Positions 23,460 through 36,900 are shown, counted from the first letter of the stretch. The stretch is DNA of 64,000 bases from Phragmites australis (GCF_958298935.1 NC_084935.1:6644001-6708000), one strand, 5' to 3'. Notes: generated from the letters alone by a model not told the origin. Made by a program: numbers and translations.

Positions 23460-26400
23460 ATTTAACGATGTTTGGTTTTGCCGATGCATTGAGGTCAGAC
23501 AAGTTTACGGATGTGCACTTTGAGAGATGACAGGTCAAAGCCACTCTGTAGCTTATGGCTATGAACTGCTACTGTGTTGCGTCTGGCAGGCTTGAAAGAA
23601 CTCTTTCATCTTATGAGGAGAAGAAGTTTGAGGAAGCCAGCACACTCTTTGTAAGATGTGTTTTTAGCGCTCTTGTCAATCATCTCTGTGATGTATACAT
23701 GCACATAAAGGATGCAAAGGAGTTGTGGGACGTACTCAATGCAAAATTTGGCGCGTCAGATGTAGGCAATGAATTGTATACCATAGAGCAATATCATGAC
23801 TACAAGATGGTCGATAATTGATTGGTAGTCGAGTAGACTCATGAGGTTCAGTAGAATATAAAAGAACTCGAGCTCCTAAAGTGTATTTTATCCGACAAGT
23901 TTGTGGTTGGGGGCATCATTGCCAAATTACCTCCCTCATGAAGGAATTTTGCCATTGCTCTACAAGACAAGAGATAAGAGATTTCTGTTGAGAGTCTAAT
24001 CACGTCTCTTGATGTTGAGGAGAAAGCTCGAGCTAAGAATGTGTATAACAAAGAAGGCAATTAACGATCTAGCGTAAATGTGGTACAACAGTCCTCTAAC
24101 GGTAAGTACAAAGGGAAAAAATAACAGGCTAAACAAACCACCAACTTCAAGAAAAAGAAGATGAACAAATATGATAAACCTTGCTTTGTATGTGGTGAGG
24201 TTGGCCATTAGGCCAAAGATTACCGAGAGCGTAAAGGAAGAAAGGTTAATCAAGGGAAGAACAAGTCTATCAATGTGACAATTGGCAACACTAGATATGG
24301 AACTAGTGGGTATGATAATATACATATTATTCTTTCAGTGAATCAGTTTAACAATTAGTGGATTGATACTAGGGCTAACGTACATGTGTGTATTGACAGT
24401 TCAATGTTCTCTTCTTATCAGATCGATATAGATTCTTCCATCTTAATGATGAATGGGTATCATGCTCCTGTTCATGGTGTTAGCACAGTAGATCTGAAGT
24501 TTACTTCGGGAAAGATCGTATGACTGAGGAATGTGCAACATGTCCCTTCAATAAATAAGAATCTAGTTAGCGGTTTACTTCTCTGTAGAGATGGGTTTAA
24601 GGTGGTACTCGAGTCCAATAAAGTAGTTCTGTCGAAACATATACTTTTTATTGGTAAAGGCTATGAATGTGAAGGCTTGTTCCACTTTTCTTTTTCTGAT
24701 TTCCGTAATAAATATGTGAACCATATTTGTGGCAATATTAATAGAGATGAGACTAGTGTTTGGCACTCACAGTTATGTCACATAAACTTTGGTTGTATGA
24801 CTCGGCTTTCTAGCTTGAACTTAATTCCGAATTTTTCTATTATCAAAGGTTCTAGGTGCCAAAGTTGTAAGCAATCTAAGCAACCTCGTAAGTCTCACAA
24901 GGCAGTCGATGAGAGAAATTTGGTAACATTGAAACTCATACTTTCAGATCTTTGCGAGATGAATGGTGTGTTAACGAATTGTGGAAAAAGATATTTCATG
25001 ACTTTAATCGATGATACATTTAGATTTTGTTATGTGTATTTGTTGAAATTGAAAGATGAGGCTCTAGACTACTTTAAGATCTATAAGTTAGAAGTTGAAA
25101 ATCAATTGGAAAGGAAAATCAAAAGACTTATATCGGATCGTGGTGAGAGTACTTCTCGAGTGATTTTGACTTATTCTATAAGGAACATTGAATTATTCAT
25201 GAGAGAACGACTCCATAGTCGCCCCAATCAAATGGGGTAGTCAAGAAGAAGAACAACACCCTGACTGACCGGATTAATATCATATTAGACATTGCGGGTT
25301 TATCTAAGATATAGTGGGGGAGACCTTGTTGACTTTGTGTCATACGTTAAATAGAGTTCCTACTAAGAATAAGTAGAAAACCCCACATGAAGAATAGGAA
25401 GAGAGAGAACCATCACTTTCTTATTTGTGCATTTAGGGATGCTCGGTGAAAGACAATATATCAATAAGTAAAAAGCAAAAGTTAGGACCTAAGATAGTAG
25501 ATTGTGTCTTTCTGAGATATGCTCATTGGAGTATTGTCTATAGGGTTTTAGTAATTAAATATGAGGTATCTAACATACTAGTCGATACAATTATGGAGTC
25601 TAGAGATGTCACTTTCTTTGAGAGCATATTTCCTATGAAGGATATACATAACACTTCTAGTTAAACCTTTGAGATATTTTCTGAACCTATCACACCACTC
25701 GAGTATTCTGAACAACCACTCGAGGTAGTTCCTGAGGAGGATGACAATGAAGCTCTGAGAAGGAGTAAGAAACAAAGGACAATAAAATCCTTTGGTGATG
25801 ATTTCAGTATGTATTTTATGGATGACACTCCCAAGTAAATTTTAGAAGCTTATGCATCTCCAGATCCAGACTGCTGGAAGGAGGTTGTTCGTAGCGATAT
25901 GGATTCTATTCTCGCAATGGGAATTCGAAAGTCACAGATCAATCTTATCGTTGCAAACTTATAGGTTGTAAGTGAGTGTTAAAAAAGAAGTTGAGGCCTA
26001 ATAGTACTATCAAAAAGTATAAGGCTCGACTTGTAACCAAGGATTATACAAAAAAGAAGACAAAAATTTATTTGATACTTACTCACACGTCTCTAGACTG
26101 ACCACGATAAGAGTACTACTCTACTTGGTTGCCTCACATGGTCTTCTCGTTCATCAGATGAACGTTAAGATAACTTTCCTTAATGGATAGTTGGATGAGG
26201 AAATCTATGTGGATCAGTCTGATGGGTTTGTAGTAGAAGGTCAGGAGGACAAGGTATGTAAGTTGCTGGAATCTTTGTATGACCCCAAACAAGCTCCTAA
26301 GCAATGGCATGAGAAGTTCGATAGAACGTTAACATCTACGTTCTTTGTGGTTAATGAAGATGGTAGATGCGTGTATTATCGTCATGGTGGAGGTGAGGGA

Positions 26401-27290
26401 GTTATTATGTGCTTGTATGTTGATGTCATCTTGATTTTTGGGACGAATCTTGATATGATTAATGAGATCAATTCATATTTGTCTAGAAATTTTGATATGA
26501 AAGATCTAGGAGAGGTTGATGTGATCTTAAACATTAAGTTGATCAGAGGTGGTAATGGAATTACACTTCCGCAATCCCATTATGTGGAAAAGCTCATGAG
26601 CCGCTTTGGCTACATGGATAGTAAGATCGCTCTAACACCTTATGATCCTAGATTAATACTTTGAAAGAATAAAAGAATTGCTATGGATCAACTAAGATAC
26701 TCCTAGATACTTGGATTACTCATGTACCTAGCTAGTGCTACAAGGCCTAACATCTCATTTGCTGTGAGCAAATTGAGCCAGCTTACTTCTAACTCGGGTA
26801 ATGATCATTAGCATGCGCTTGATCGAGTCATGCACTACTTGCTAGATACTATGAATCTTGGACTTCATTATACTAGGTACCCATCAGTACTGGAGGGTTA
26901 TAGTGATTCAAATTAGATATCCGATATTGATGAGATCAAGGTCACAAGTGGATATGTATTTGCTCTTGGCGGTGTTACTGCCTCATGGAGGTCTTGCAAA
27001 CAGACCATATTGATGAGATCAACCATGAAAGCAGAACTCACAGTGTTAGACATAGCCACTATTGAGGTAGAATGGCTACGTGAGATGGATTTGCCAGTGA
27101 TCGAAAAACTGATATCAGCTATCCTTATAAATTGTGATAATCAAACGGTTGTTGTCAAAGTGAATAGTTCTAAGGACAATATAAAATCCTCAAGACATGT
27201 AAAGAGGAGATTAAAATCTGTCAAAAATTGAAAAACTTTAGGGTGATAACGTCGAATTATATCCAAATAGCTAAAAACTTGGCAGATCAA
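23460..27290 (+). pseudogene. Copia gag-pol remnant
   Basis: Gag starts near 23463 (GFADALRSDKFTDVHFER; KELWDVLNAKFG near 23720). A zinc knuckle CFVCGEVGH appears near 24185 with its final cysteine replaced by tyrosine. The protease motif is WIDTRANVHV near 24360 (Gly of the usual DTGA replaced by Arg). Integrase follows: WHSQLCHINFG near 24760, CQSCKQSKQPRKSH, and LILSDLCEMNG. Reverse transcriptase is broken around 25880-26190 and open at 26191-26664 (LLESLYDPKQAPKQWHEKFD); the catalytic motif reads YVDV, not YVDD. RNase H is at about 26930-27230. More than a dozen stops interrupt it. Confidence 0.85.
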
Positions 27291-27909
27291 TTAACAAAGG
27301 GACTATCATGAAACAAATGTGATAGATAATGTATCGAGGGAGATGGGTATAAGACCCATGTGAATTATACAATAGTGGTAACCTAACTTATATGATCGGA
27401 AATCCCATAAATTAAGACCTAGAAAGAATAAGCTATTGGTTAACTGAAGTAGAGTACCACACACCTCACTCGAGTAAAGATGCAAGACTCTCAAATTCTG
27501 TAAGGCATGCTGGCTATTGCCTTAATGTGTTCTGTTGGTTTTAATTGGCGAAGATGCTAACCTATAGAATATTCTTGAAAGAACACACCTATCTGAGTCT
27601 GATTGTTGGTTGCAGTCTATGAAACTTGGGTGATCTCTAATAAACTCATAAAGAGACCATAGAGTACGACTTATATACTCTACCAGTGGGGTAGCCTACT
27701 GGCAATCAAGTGTCAGTTATGACTTCAAGTGAAACTTATTTGTACAAGACTTGCGATTCAAGGCTTAGTCCATTATCCAAGTTGCGAATGAGTGTAGCTT
27801 GATATTCTAGGTGGATGTTCAATTTAATAGTCTCCATTGAAACACTGGTATATCAAACAATATTGAGAAAAAACAATTTTTTGTGGGACTTTAAGATCTT
27901 GTAATGGAT

Positions 27910-28890
27910 TGTTAGAATATATGAACTTAGCTCATTATATTTGTATAATTCTAAATAAATCTCAAAGACCTAACCATGTGAGGGAGATGTGTTTCTTTAA
28001 TTTCACCTTGCTAGTGGATGTGGATGGAGACCAATTTATAAGAGTTTTTTTTTCCTTCACCCACTTATCATGTATGGATGAGAGGACTAGAAGAACACAC
28101 GAGTGCGCTCGTCGCCTCGCTAGGCCGAGACGGACCGTGGCCGGGGTAGGGACGGAGTGTGTGGGCGTACGACACCTGCATGAATGGTGCGCCGAAATCG
28201 GGTTCAGTTGCTTATGCAGGTCGAGCTTCCTTTAGAAGTTTTATTCCTTTTTACTGTGTGAGCAAACAGATAAATATATGGAAATCGTGTCAGTCAAGAC
28301 TTCAATCGTGGCGACGTAACCGACTCCGATTGTTTTGCGTCTCAACTACGAGACTCTCCCTCTATATATATCTGCCAGCTGCCGCAATTAGGGTTTTACT
28401 AATTTCTCTCAGCTGCGCCATTGCATGTAGACTACTCCATCCCGCTGCGCCGACATACACCGACGAACGGGAGAGCGGGTCTCTGAAACCCATCGCTATT
28501 GGAATATTGTACCGGGAGATGACGAATAAGATTTTTTTGAAGCGCTCGTCATGACTGCTCATGATATGCTTTCTCTACATCATCGTGTGCTACTTTGTCT
28601 ACATTACCACTGTCGTTTACGTCTGCTACATCGAGATCAATTTCGACTACTTCATCTTCGTCATCGTTTACTGTATCGGCATCATATGAGTTTCTGCATC
28701 TCACGTCGCTATCAGGTTCGTACAATGCAATCCTACTCGAGCAGTTAATCGAGTGAACTAGTCGATACACTACTCGAGTGTTTTAGTTGATATATTTTTC
28801 GAGTGAACTAGTCAAAATCCTTATTGAGTATCTAATGGATGCTAATTGAGATTAATTAAATTCTAGTTGATTCTACTCGAATCTTGCGCC
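27910..28890 (+). repeat. 3' LTR of the copia element
   Basis: Partner of 22338-23327. It starts TGTTAGAATATATGAACTTA and ends near CTCGAATCTTG; the last few bases could not be fixed, because the two LTRs diverge there and no direct repeat flanks them. Confidence 0.8.
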
Positions 28891-29400
28891 AACCGTCAAC
28901 CGTGAATGTGGCGGCTAGCTGCTGCCACGGTGATGAGAAGTCCGAAACATCTTGCGCCGGCGGTTATAGATCGACAATCGATTTTGCACTTGCTGAATGC
29001 GTGCGCGCGTGTTCAAGGCTGACCTCTGAATTTCCTTCTCTTCGGTTTCTTGTGGTCTGTTCAATCGAAGATCGTGCGTGCTGTTCATTGTTCAAGCTCA
29101 GGAACGATCGAACGGGTCGTAGTTACGCTCTTTCGGAACTTGTAAGGCAGCTTCTGCCTCTTGTACGAATGACCAGCTATAGTTGTTTCTGATTCTTAAA
29201 AGATACAGTGTTGGAAATGCGGTAGAAAGAATGAACCGGGCCTCGTTATTCACCAGAAACAATTCCACAAAGTACGTGCCGAACTGCAGAAAGCCCTTGC
29301 TGTTGTCTAATGGTATTCCAACTCTTTTGCGATTGGATTACAGGAAGAAGTTTAGTCTTAACGGGCAAGTTAAGGCACATCCCTCCAGTAAAATTGCTTG
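28891..29400 (+). repeat. Tandem duplication, copy 2, right part
   Basis: Aligns with 19950-20400: GTCAACCG.GGATGTGGC, GCGCGCGTGT, GCTGACCTCTGAA, GGCAGCTTCTGCCTCTTGTA, then GGGCCTCGTTATTCACC and GCGATTGGATTACAGGAAGA. Roughly 85-90% identity by eye over the best part. Confidence 0.7.
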
Positions 29401-30389
29401 CGGTTCAAGCCTGAAAAATACCATAGTCATAGTTCGTCTCATTTTCCAATCGCGCGAGATTTGATTTCAACAAATCGCATGGATGGGCACATGACTATGA
29501 ACTCGCCATCAAGACGTGTGGACGCACGCACTGATCCGAAGCCCGAAAAATAATAGAAATGAAAGACTGACGAAGATGAGGGATTGAAAAAGCATAAAAA
29601 AGACAGGAGCATCAGTTTCGTGATCACGTTGCCTGACAAAGACAAGCTCCAATCGGATCATAAGCTGATACAATCCTGGCCCCGACAAACCCTCCTTTTC
29701 TCCAGCGACTTCCGTATCTCGTTTTCTTACTGCATCTAAATCCAACGAAAGAGACAGGTGGCAGAAAACAGATCAATCTTTTTTTTAAATTGTAGTTGAT
29801 ACTTGCTCGGATGTTTCGTGCGGTTCCCGGTTCACAAGTAACTGAAGAACCTGAACTTTCTCTGTTGCTTCCGCTACCTCTGTTGTTTCTATTTTTCCAA
29901 GCTGCCACAGAAATCGCAGGACTCGCTGCGTTGTCGTCTGGCCTGATGACAATTCAACATTTCAACCCAGGTAGTACTATCCTACTGCGTCTTAACGGGA
30001 GACAATTCGCTGCACATCCGGGCCGATCTGTTCATGAGTCAGACGCGGCTACTTTGGTTTGACCTGCAATGGTGGCTCAACTCGATGCAGCCCCAGATTT
30101 AAGAAGGGCGTTGACTCGGATCATCACTAAACAAGTCAAGTCAGGAGCTCAGGATCGATCGATCTTCCAGTCAGAGGCTACGGAAAATTCGGAGTTGACA
30201 GGATCAAGGTCAGCCAAACGGATCGCAGCATTTGCAGTCCCAAACGGAATTCCAAACGCAGCGATGCGTCAGCTCGCACGTTAACCTGCTTACGGACGAG
30301 TGGCATCATGAGTCATGAACAACAGGTTGAATCTTCTGATCAACTGAAGATTCTGGTGGTTAACGCAGTTCGACTGAAGATTAAACATT
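29401..30389. other. Spacer without recognisable gene
   Basis: Several open frames of 70-95 codons on both strands (for example 29796-30062 and 30069-30284) have no recognisable domain and no support for splicing. Nothing firm is seen. Confidence 0.4.
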
Positions 30390-30880
30390 GATAAATGTAG
30401 TCAGCTATGGGTTGTCGATCATTGGAGCTAAGCACTTAAGAGTCCTTTTGTTGATGGTGACTTTCTTGCATCTAGCTAGAATTGGTCCGATCCAACATCC
30501 AGGGACCCGGAACAGTAGTAGCCTAACGAAGGAATTAAATAATGGCTCAGCTTACTTTCTTCGACACGGATCGACTAGAATGTTTGAAAGTATTTCATTT
30601 GGACTCTTAGGAAAGCTCGTCAAATTAATCGTATAAAATTTTGGAGGTAGAATGCTAGAGCACCTTATCTTCAAACCTGCGTCAGCGGTAGAATGTGTTA
30701 TGAACATACACATCTAGAAGTACGTTAAAGACGCATTTCAGAGAAAAGAAAAGGAATATCGTCAAAGAATGTACCTGTAATTGTATATTAGCCTTCAATT
30801 GCACCGACTGGACCGGAATTCAGTTCGCTTCTGTCTTCCATTTTTCTTTTTGAGACGCACCTATTGGATGCACTATTGGC
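30390..30880 (+). repeat. Dispersed repeat R1, plus-strand copy
   Basis: Inverse partner of 6215-6775, 24 kb away. The two copies keep the same order of short conserved blocks with indels of up to about 20 bp. Confidence 0.7.
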
Positions 30881-31760
30881 TTCGATGCGCAATGAGATTC
30901 GTGTGTGCATGAGCGAGAATGTACTACATGAATCTCGATGCATATTCAACGGTGCATGCACATAGGTTCGTCTCGCCGTAGGGGTGAACAAAACTGTTCT
31001 CGTTTATTTCTTCTTCTTCTTAAGCAGCGCTCACTCTAGCGGTCAGCCCAACAAACTGCCGCACCGCATCGGATGAGAGCTCGTGGGTCACGGCCCACGA
31101 CAGTGGCTCAAGGCGGGCTAACGGAGAAGAAATCAGCCGATTTATGGTCACACGCGGGCCGAACGAGGCCGCGAAAGATCACGCGCTGCCAACTGGGCTC
31201 GTAATCCGGCCGAGCCCCAAAGCCGCGGCCGGATGGCCCGCGCGGGCGTTAGAGGCTAAAGGGAAGGGGACGAAGCGGGTGGCCGGAGGAGCGAGGGCTT
31301 CACGGTCACGCGCCGCGGCCGTGTAACAAACCGGAGACTGGTAAAGGAAGAATTCAGCAAGAAGTCCAGATTCGGGAAGGGAATTAGGGACTGAGATGAG
31401 GAATTGGGATTGGGGATTGGACATAGAGTTTAACAAAGGGGATCGATTCATCCAGTTCAACATCTGTCATTCAGACGATTTCTAACTGGGGATAAGTTTA
31501 AAAATAAAAAATATTATATTTTAATGTTTTAAAAAATTTAAATTTTATTATAATAGTTATAAAAATTCAAAAAAAAAATCTAGTGTAAAGGATGTTATCA
31601 TCTAGCTCTTAAAAAAACAAAAATATGATTTGTACAATTAAAATTTGTCTTTTTTATTTCTCACTGTACAAGTAATTTTTGCGTTGAAATTTTTCAGAGA
31701 GCCTGCAATGTTTCAAAACGGACAAATATATTTACAATTTTTCATTTAAAAAATAAAAAA
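30881..31760. other. Distal upstream region of the NAC gene
   Basis: A GC-rich part (31030-31330) without recognisable coding sequence is followed by a very AT-rich part (31490-31760). No gene is supported. Confidence 0.4.
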
Positions 31761-32285
31761 TTCTTCATTGCTGCTGCTGGCGCTGAACTGTCGTGGGCTG
31801 TGCCCGCCTGGTTGCCGCCCGGTGGCGCGCTGACACGAGGTACGGGCGGCGTCGGTGTACGTGTCGAGCCGCGACGGGCCCGCGGCTCCCGACTGGTTCG
31901 GTGCAACGGAGCCATATTTCTCGGGCCAATGCCTTCGGCACCTCCCACTCTTCCCCTGCCAGCCTGCCTGCGTCTCCGGCCGGATCTCCCTCGCCACGGT
32001 TCCCGCAGGTGCCGGCGAAACCACCAAAAATACCAGCGCAGATCACTCGCCCGCCTGCTCAGCTGCTCTGCTCCTCCCAACCGACACCGCAACAAACCCC
32101 GGCTCCCCTCGTCGCTGTCCGTTCCTTCACACTAGAAGCTCTGCCTAACAGCTGGGATCCATCGAGCCATCGGGTAAGGTAACAGCATGCTTATTAGCGA
32201 TTAGGTAGCACAAGGGTGGTGCTGTGCTTCTATGTATATATAGTCTGGTAGATCGATATACTGATCTGGTACTGGTAGAGGTGTG
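31761..32285 (+). promoter_or_regulatory. Promoter and 5' leader of the NAC gene
   Basis: GC-rich CT-containing sequence of the kind found in grass 5' leaders. A good donor (CGG/GTAAGG at about 32172) and an acceptor (GGTAG/AGGTG at about 32278) could remove a 5' leader intron of about 105 bp; TATATATAG at 32235 lies inside that intron and is too close to the ATG to be the main TATA box. This is inference. Confidence 0.4.
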
Positions 32286-33900
32286 ATGAGGCCCATGGAG
32301 AGGACGGACTCGTCGTCTGGCTCGGCGCCACCGCAGCAGCAGCAGCAGCCGGGCTCAGCACCGCACCTCCCGCCGGGGTTCAGGTTCCACCCGACGGACG
32401 AGGAGCTGGTCGTCCACTACCTCAAGAAGAAGGCAGCCTCCATACCCCTCCCCGTCACCATCATCGCCGAGGTCGACCTCTACAAGTTCGATCCTTGGGA
32501 ACTCCCTGGTACGTACGTGCGACCGATGCGTGCCCTACGCAATCCGTACCAAATTAATTGACTTGTGAATAGATTAATTATTCCTTGATCGTACTATTAT
32601 GTAGTATTTAATATATCAATTAAAATATTATTTTGGTACTATGCACATCTTTTTCAAGTAAAGTAGAGTACAACACACATCTAGCCAGCTGCATGCATGT
32701 ATATACTCACGATCTTGTGCGAACGATTCATGCATGGCTATGGTTGGATCAGAGAAGGCGAGCTTCGGGGAGAAGGAGTGGTACTTCTTCAGCCCGAGGG
32801 ATCGCAAGTACCCGAACGGTGCGCGGCCGAACCGGGCGGCAACATCCGGGTACTGGAAGGCGACCGGCACCGACAAACCCATCCTGTCGTCGGGCGGCAG
32901 CCGCGAGAAGGTCGGGGTAAAGAAGGCGCTCGTGTTCTACCGCGGGAAGCCGCCCAAGGGCCTCAAAACCAACTGGATCATGCACGAGTATCGCCTCACG
33001 GACGCTTCAAGCTCCACCAGCAGCAGCCGGCCGCCGCCTGTCACCGGCGGAGGCAAGGCCACCTCTCTCAGGGTATGTGTGCGACAGCATAAAGACTAGA
33101 ATCAGATTTTTTTTTTCTATGCTGAGTCTATTGATCGTATCGTATCTACATCATGGTGCATGCATCGGACTATTCGCGTCTAGTGGGTGTGGTTGATCAA
33201 GCTCTAATTAGTGTCTCAGCTGGACGACTGGGTGTTATGCCGCATCTACAAGAAGAGCAACAAACTTGGAGTTGGCGATCAGCAGAGGAGCTTGGAGTGC
33301 GAGGACTCTGTGGAGGACGTGGTGGCCGCGTACGCGCCGCACGCAGCGGCTGCCATGGCCGTCGCAGGTGGAGGAGGGGCGCACGGCGGAAACTACACTT
33401 CGCTGCTCCATCACGACGGCCACGAGGACAACTTCCTGGTGGACGGGCTGCTCGCTGCAGAGGACGCCGGCCTCTCGGTGGGCGCCAGCTCCCTGAGCCA
33501 GCTAAACGCGGCGGCAAGGGCGACGCCTGCTGCCACCAAGTCGCTCCTCGTTCCCTCCTCCACTCCATTCAACTGGCTCGACGCGTCAGCAATTGCAATT
33601 CTTCCACCTGCCAAGAGGTTTCATGGGTATAGCAGAGACAATCCTGACGGCAGTATGTCTCTGTCCTCGCCGGCGGAGAGGAACCAACTGCTTGCTGCTG
33701 GCGCCGGTGCCGTCGACAATGGAGCCAGCAGTGGCGCTAATGCCATACCTACGTTCCTGAATCCGCTCGGCGTCCAAGGTGCGACTTACCATCACCATGC
33801 CATCCTCGGCACATCGCTGACGCCGGAAGCAGCCGCCGCAGCCGCTACCTGCACTTTCCAGAATCCGTACCAGCTCCCCGGCGTGAACTGGAACCCGTGA
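32286..33900 (+). CDS. NAM1 (Gpc-1 orthologue): NAC transcription factor, NAM-1/Gpc-1 type
   Basis: Exons 32286-32508, 32753-33072 and 33220-33900 give 407 aa, close to about 405 for wheat NAM-1. NAC proteins bind CACG-core DNA as dimers in the nucleus; the wheat NAM genes drive leaf senescence and move nitrogen, iron and zinc to grain. All NAC subdomains are present: [53 protein letters not shown] and [35 protein letters not shown] and [22 protein letters not shown]. The C-terminal tail also matches wheat NAM in order: [34 protein letters not shown], ending GVNWNP, which identifies the clade. ATG 32286 is preferred because wheat NAM also begins with a short MR.M leader; ATG 32295 is the alternative. 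Introns of 244 and 147 bp sit at the standard NAC positions. It appears intact. Two introns rather than more, and an Ala/Gly-rich tail, are normal. Confidence 0.93.
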
Positions 33901-36900
33901 ATCAGTGATATCGACATTGCATATGGGAATGCATGTGGATCGATGCATGGCTTTTCAGGTGGTCAACACTACTAGCAGTTGTTATAGTGGTAGTCTCATT
34001 CAGTGAGCACCGAGTAGTTGCATGCACAAGATACCTGCATGCATGTATGGCTGCATTGCCCTCAGAAGCACGTACTGGTACGGACTAGCAAAGCAACCTA
34101 GCTAGCTAGGCCATACTTGAAACAAAAAAAAATCTAGCCAGTAGCCCAATACATAGATATAGTAATCTTGCACCTATAGTTTTTTAGACCGGCTCTTGAA
34201 CTTATAGTTTGGACCCTGCATATAATATTGTTGCGTGCATGCACTTCATGACATCCTAGTCAGACAATTAACTGTTTTACTACTCATTAATTAAGAAGAA
34301 GAAACTAAGGCATGCTAATCGCATGCAGACATATGCTTGATTCATATGCATGTAGATTGTTCATACTAGCTAGCAGATACATACATAATTTCCTAATTGG
34401 GCCGCAGTTGTGTAATATAAAACCACATTGCAATAGGTTAATTGCTAGATAAACCATTGTCCATCATTGCCACCCACCACCTAGGCAGGCACCTACACAT
34501 GGGCGAAGGGGGTGTGGATGCACCCAGCCTCAAAGAAAATTTTACTGTTGTTCATCCTATACTCATTACATATGCACTCCCTTGGTTTATTCCAATGTAT
34601 ATATATGGTCAGAAAGCTAAGCCTGAGCGACTCAGCTTAAAGTTGTGCACCTTTCTGTTGGGCTCTACCTTCGCCACTGCACCTACATATATGCATAAGC
34701 TAGCATCATATGTATATAAGTTTGGAATGTAATGTATATATAGACGAGCTTCAAAATTGCCAGACCATTTGACCAATCCTATCATGCCGTGTCACTTGCA
34801 CCCCACAAATGTCTGATCCTGGGAACATTATGTCGCTCTCACTGAGCGTAACAGAATCTCGTATCCAGCTCCTTGTGCCAATGGATCAGTGTCCAGTGGC
34901 CGATCGACGACCACCTTCTTTGCTGAAGGGGCTAGCTAGCTAATCAGCCAGCTGTTCGTGCCGCGCATGTGACGGGCGACAGCCGCCTGACGGTGTTCTA
35001 GCGTTGTTATGGACGTAATTGGATATCTAATTGGTAGTTTTGGAACATCATTTAATTTATTTTTTCTTAACTTAATCAGGCGTAGATTAATTTCTAGTTA
35101 TTTTTTGAGTTTTAGATAAACCTAATCATCCAAAAAGTACCAAACTTGCATCCCTACGCGCTGCCGTCGAGCTCGCCGGAAGAAAAGAGAGAGAGAGAAG
35201 GCATGGCGCGCGCCGCGTTGGCAGTATAATGGCAGCCTGGCATCCAGCCATCCAGGTATGGCGCGCGACACGACCCGGCCGGCGTGGGCCGACGCGCGCG
35301 TGCGCCGCGCCGCGGGGAGGAGAGGAGGAGAGAGGGAAAGGAAGTTAGGCTCAGACGGAAAGGAGTTCGGCGGCCTTTTCCTCCGCAGCAGCGGCGCCAT
35401 AGATCGAGCGGCCCCAGCTGAGCGCGCGCGTACGCACGGGCGCTCGAAACGTCGGCGCGCGGGCGCGGCTCGGCTCGGCTCGGCGCCTTTCGGCCCTGTC
35501 GCCTCTCGGCTTCCACGAATTTCGTGATGGCGCCCCCGGACGTGGACGTGAGGAGCTCATAATTTTAACCGAGGCGCGGATCATAATCTTATCTCCAGGG
35601 CGGAGGAATTGACCGCGCCTTTAACCCCCTTTGTTTTTACCCTGTCCCCGGCCTTGTGTGGCTGGCGGCGCTCGTCTGCGCGCGCGCACTACGCGTCGCG
35701 CCGTGACTCGCACGGTTTTCACCCCGCCCTCGTGGTTCCGATTGGTCCGCGCGAATAAGCACGCTAGGTGCTGCGACGTGATTGAGGTAAATGGCCACCG
35801 GGTGCGCTCGATTGTCTAAGTAAACGGCTAACCATGGTAGCGCGAAGGGGTACATCATGTACATGCGAACGTGTATAGTCAGGCTGTCATGGTCCGGTGA
35901 CAAATGTGTATCGCCAGCGACACATCAACGTCGACGGCAGCACGAATCTAAGATCGGGGGAATCGATGCCGATATTTTTAGTGCGGGATACGTCTGGCCG
36001 TCTGGGAGATAAGGGCAAACGAAAATTACTTTGTGCCTCTGGTTTGAAGCCCGCGGTTTAGCTAAAAGTACGTCCGAAATAACTTGCCCTTTGTTGCTTC
36101 GCTGAAACTATCACAGCCTAAACCACAGTCCTTCTATATGGTCTTTGTTGATACAGTACTTGTCTATCTGATCCGGCCGTACTACCCTGTCATGCCAGCC
36201 TCTGCCACCTTTCTTCTACCAGTTGGCCACCTAGCTCCCTCAACTCCTCAAGCCTGCTAGTAGATAGGTACTACGTTACGTATCAGCTTCACACGCGACT
36301 CGCGACTGCAGATCTTTTATCTCAGGGACTAGACGTGCACGACATGGGCTAGCTCGCGATGAGCTAGCTTTTGAACCGGCGGTAAAAATATCCCGGCGGT
36401 GCAGTAAAACCTGTCGCTTTCGATCGCAGCCGAGGATAACACTAGCTACGATGCTACTGATCGCAGCCGAGGATAACTTCACGGTATCATCTGTCCCGTG
36501 CATGGCGCGAAGCGAGGCAGGAGTCCAGCCAGCTCACAGCAACGCCCCTCCGGCGTGGCCAAAAGCTTTCTTCCCAGGCCCTTCGACGCTTTTTTCGTCC
36601 CGTCCTAGAGGCTAGCGAACGAGAGTGGTGCTAATCCTGTGCGCTCCCGGAGTCAAACCGCTTATAAGCACATGTTACCGCTTTGTCGAAAACGCAAAAG
36701 CGATGGCTTATCGCGCTAATGGTTGTCTAACCCGATCGATAAGCGATTATCCGATTCATCCTGCTGCGCCAGCTGCGCGATTACTATCCAGGGCAGGCGA
36801 TCGGTCGGATTCGCCACTCGGGAGGGCTCGATCCGGGTGCGCCCGGGCTTGCTATCTCGGGCCGGCAGCCAAGGGAAAGTGGAGTGTAACGGCTCGGTCG

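Larger units (their letters stand above)
22338..28890 (+). mobile_element. Full-length Ty1/copia element, inactive
   Basis: Two LTRs of nearly 1 kb, both starting TGTTAGAATATATGA (22338 and 27910), bracket gag-pol remnants in the copia order protease, integrase, reverse transcriptase, RNase H. It sits between the left and right parts of the second duplication copy, so it is younger than that duplication. Many stops and missing catalytic residues show it is dead. The outer right edge is uncertain by several bases and no target duplication was recognised. Confidence 0.85.

Noticed and set aside
32235..32243. TATATATAG as the NAC gene TATA box
   Set aside because: Only about 45 bp before the ATG and probably inside a 5' leader intron.
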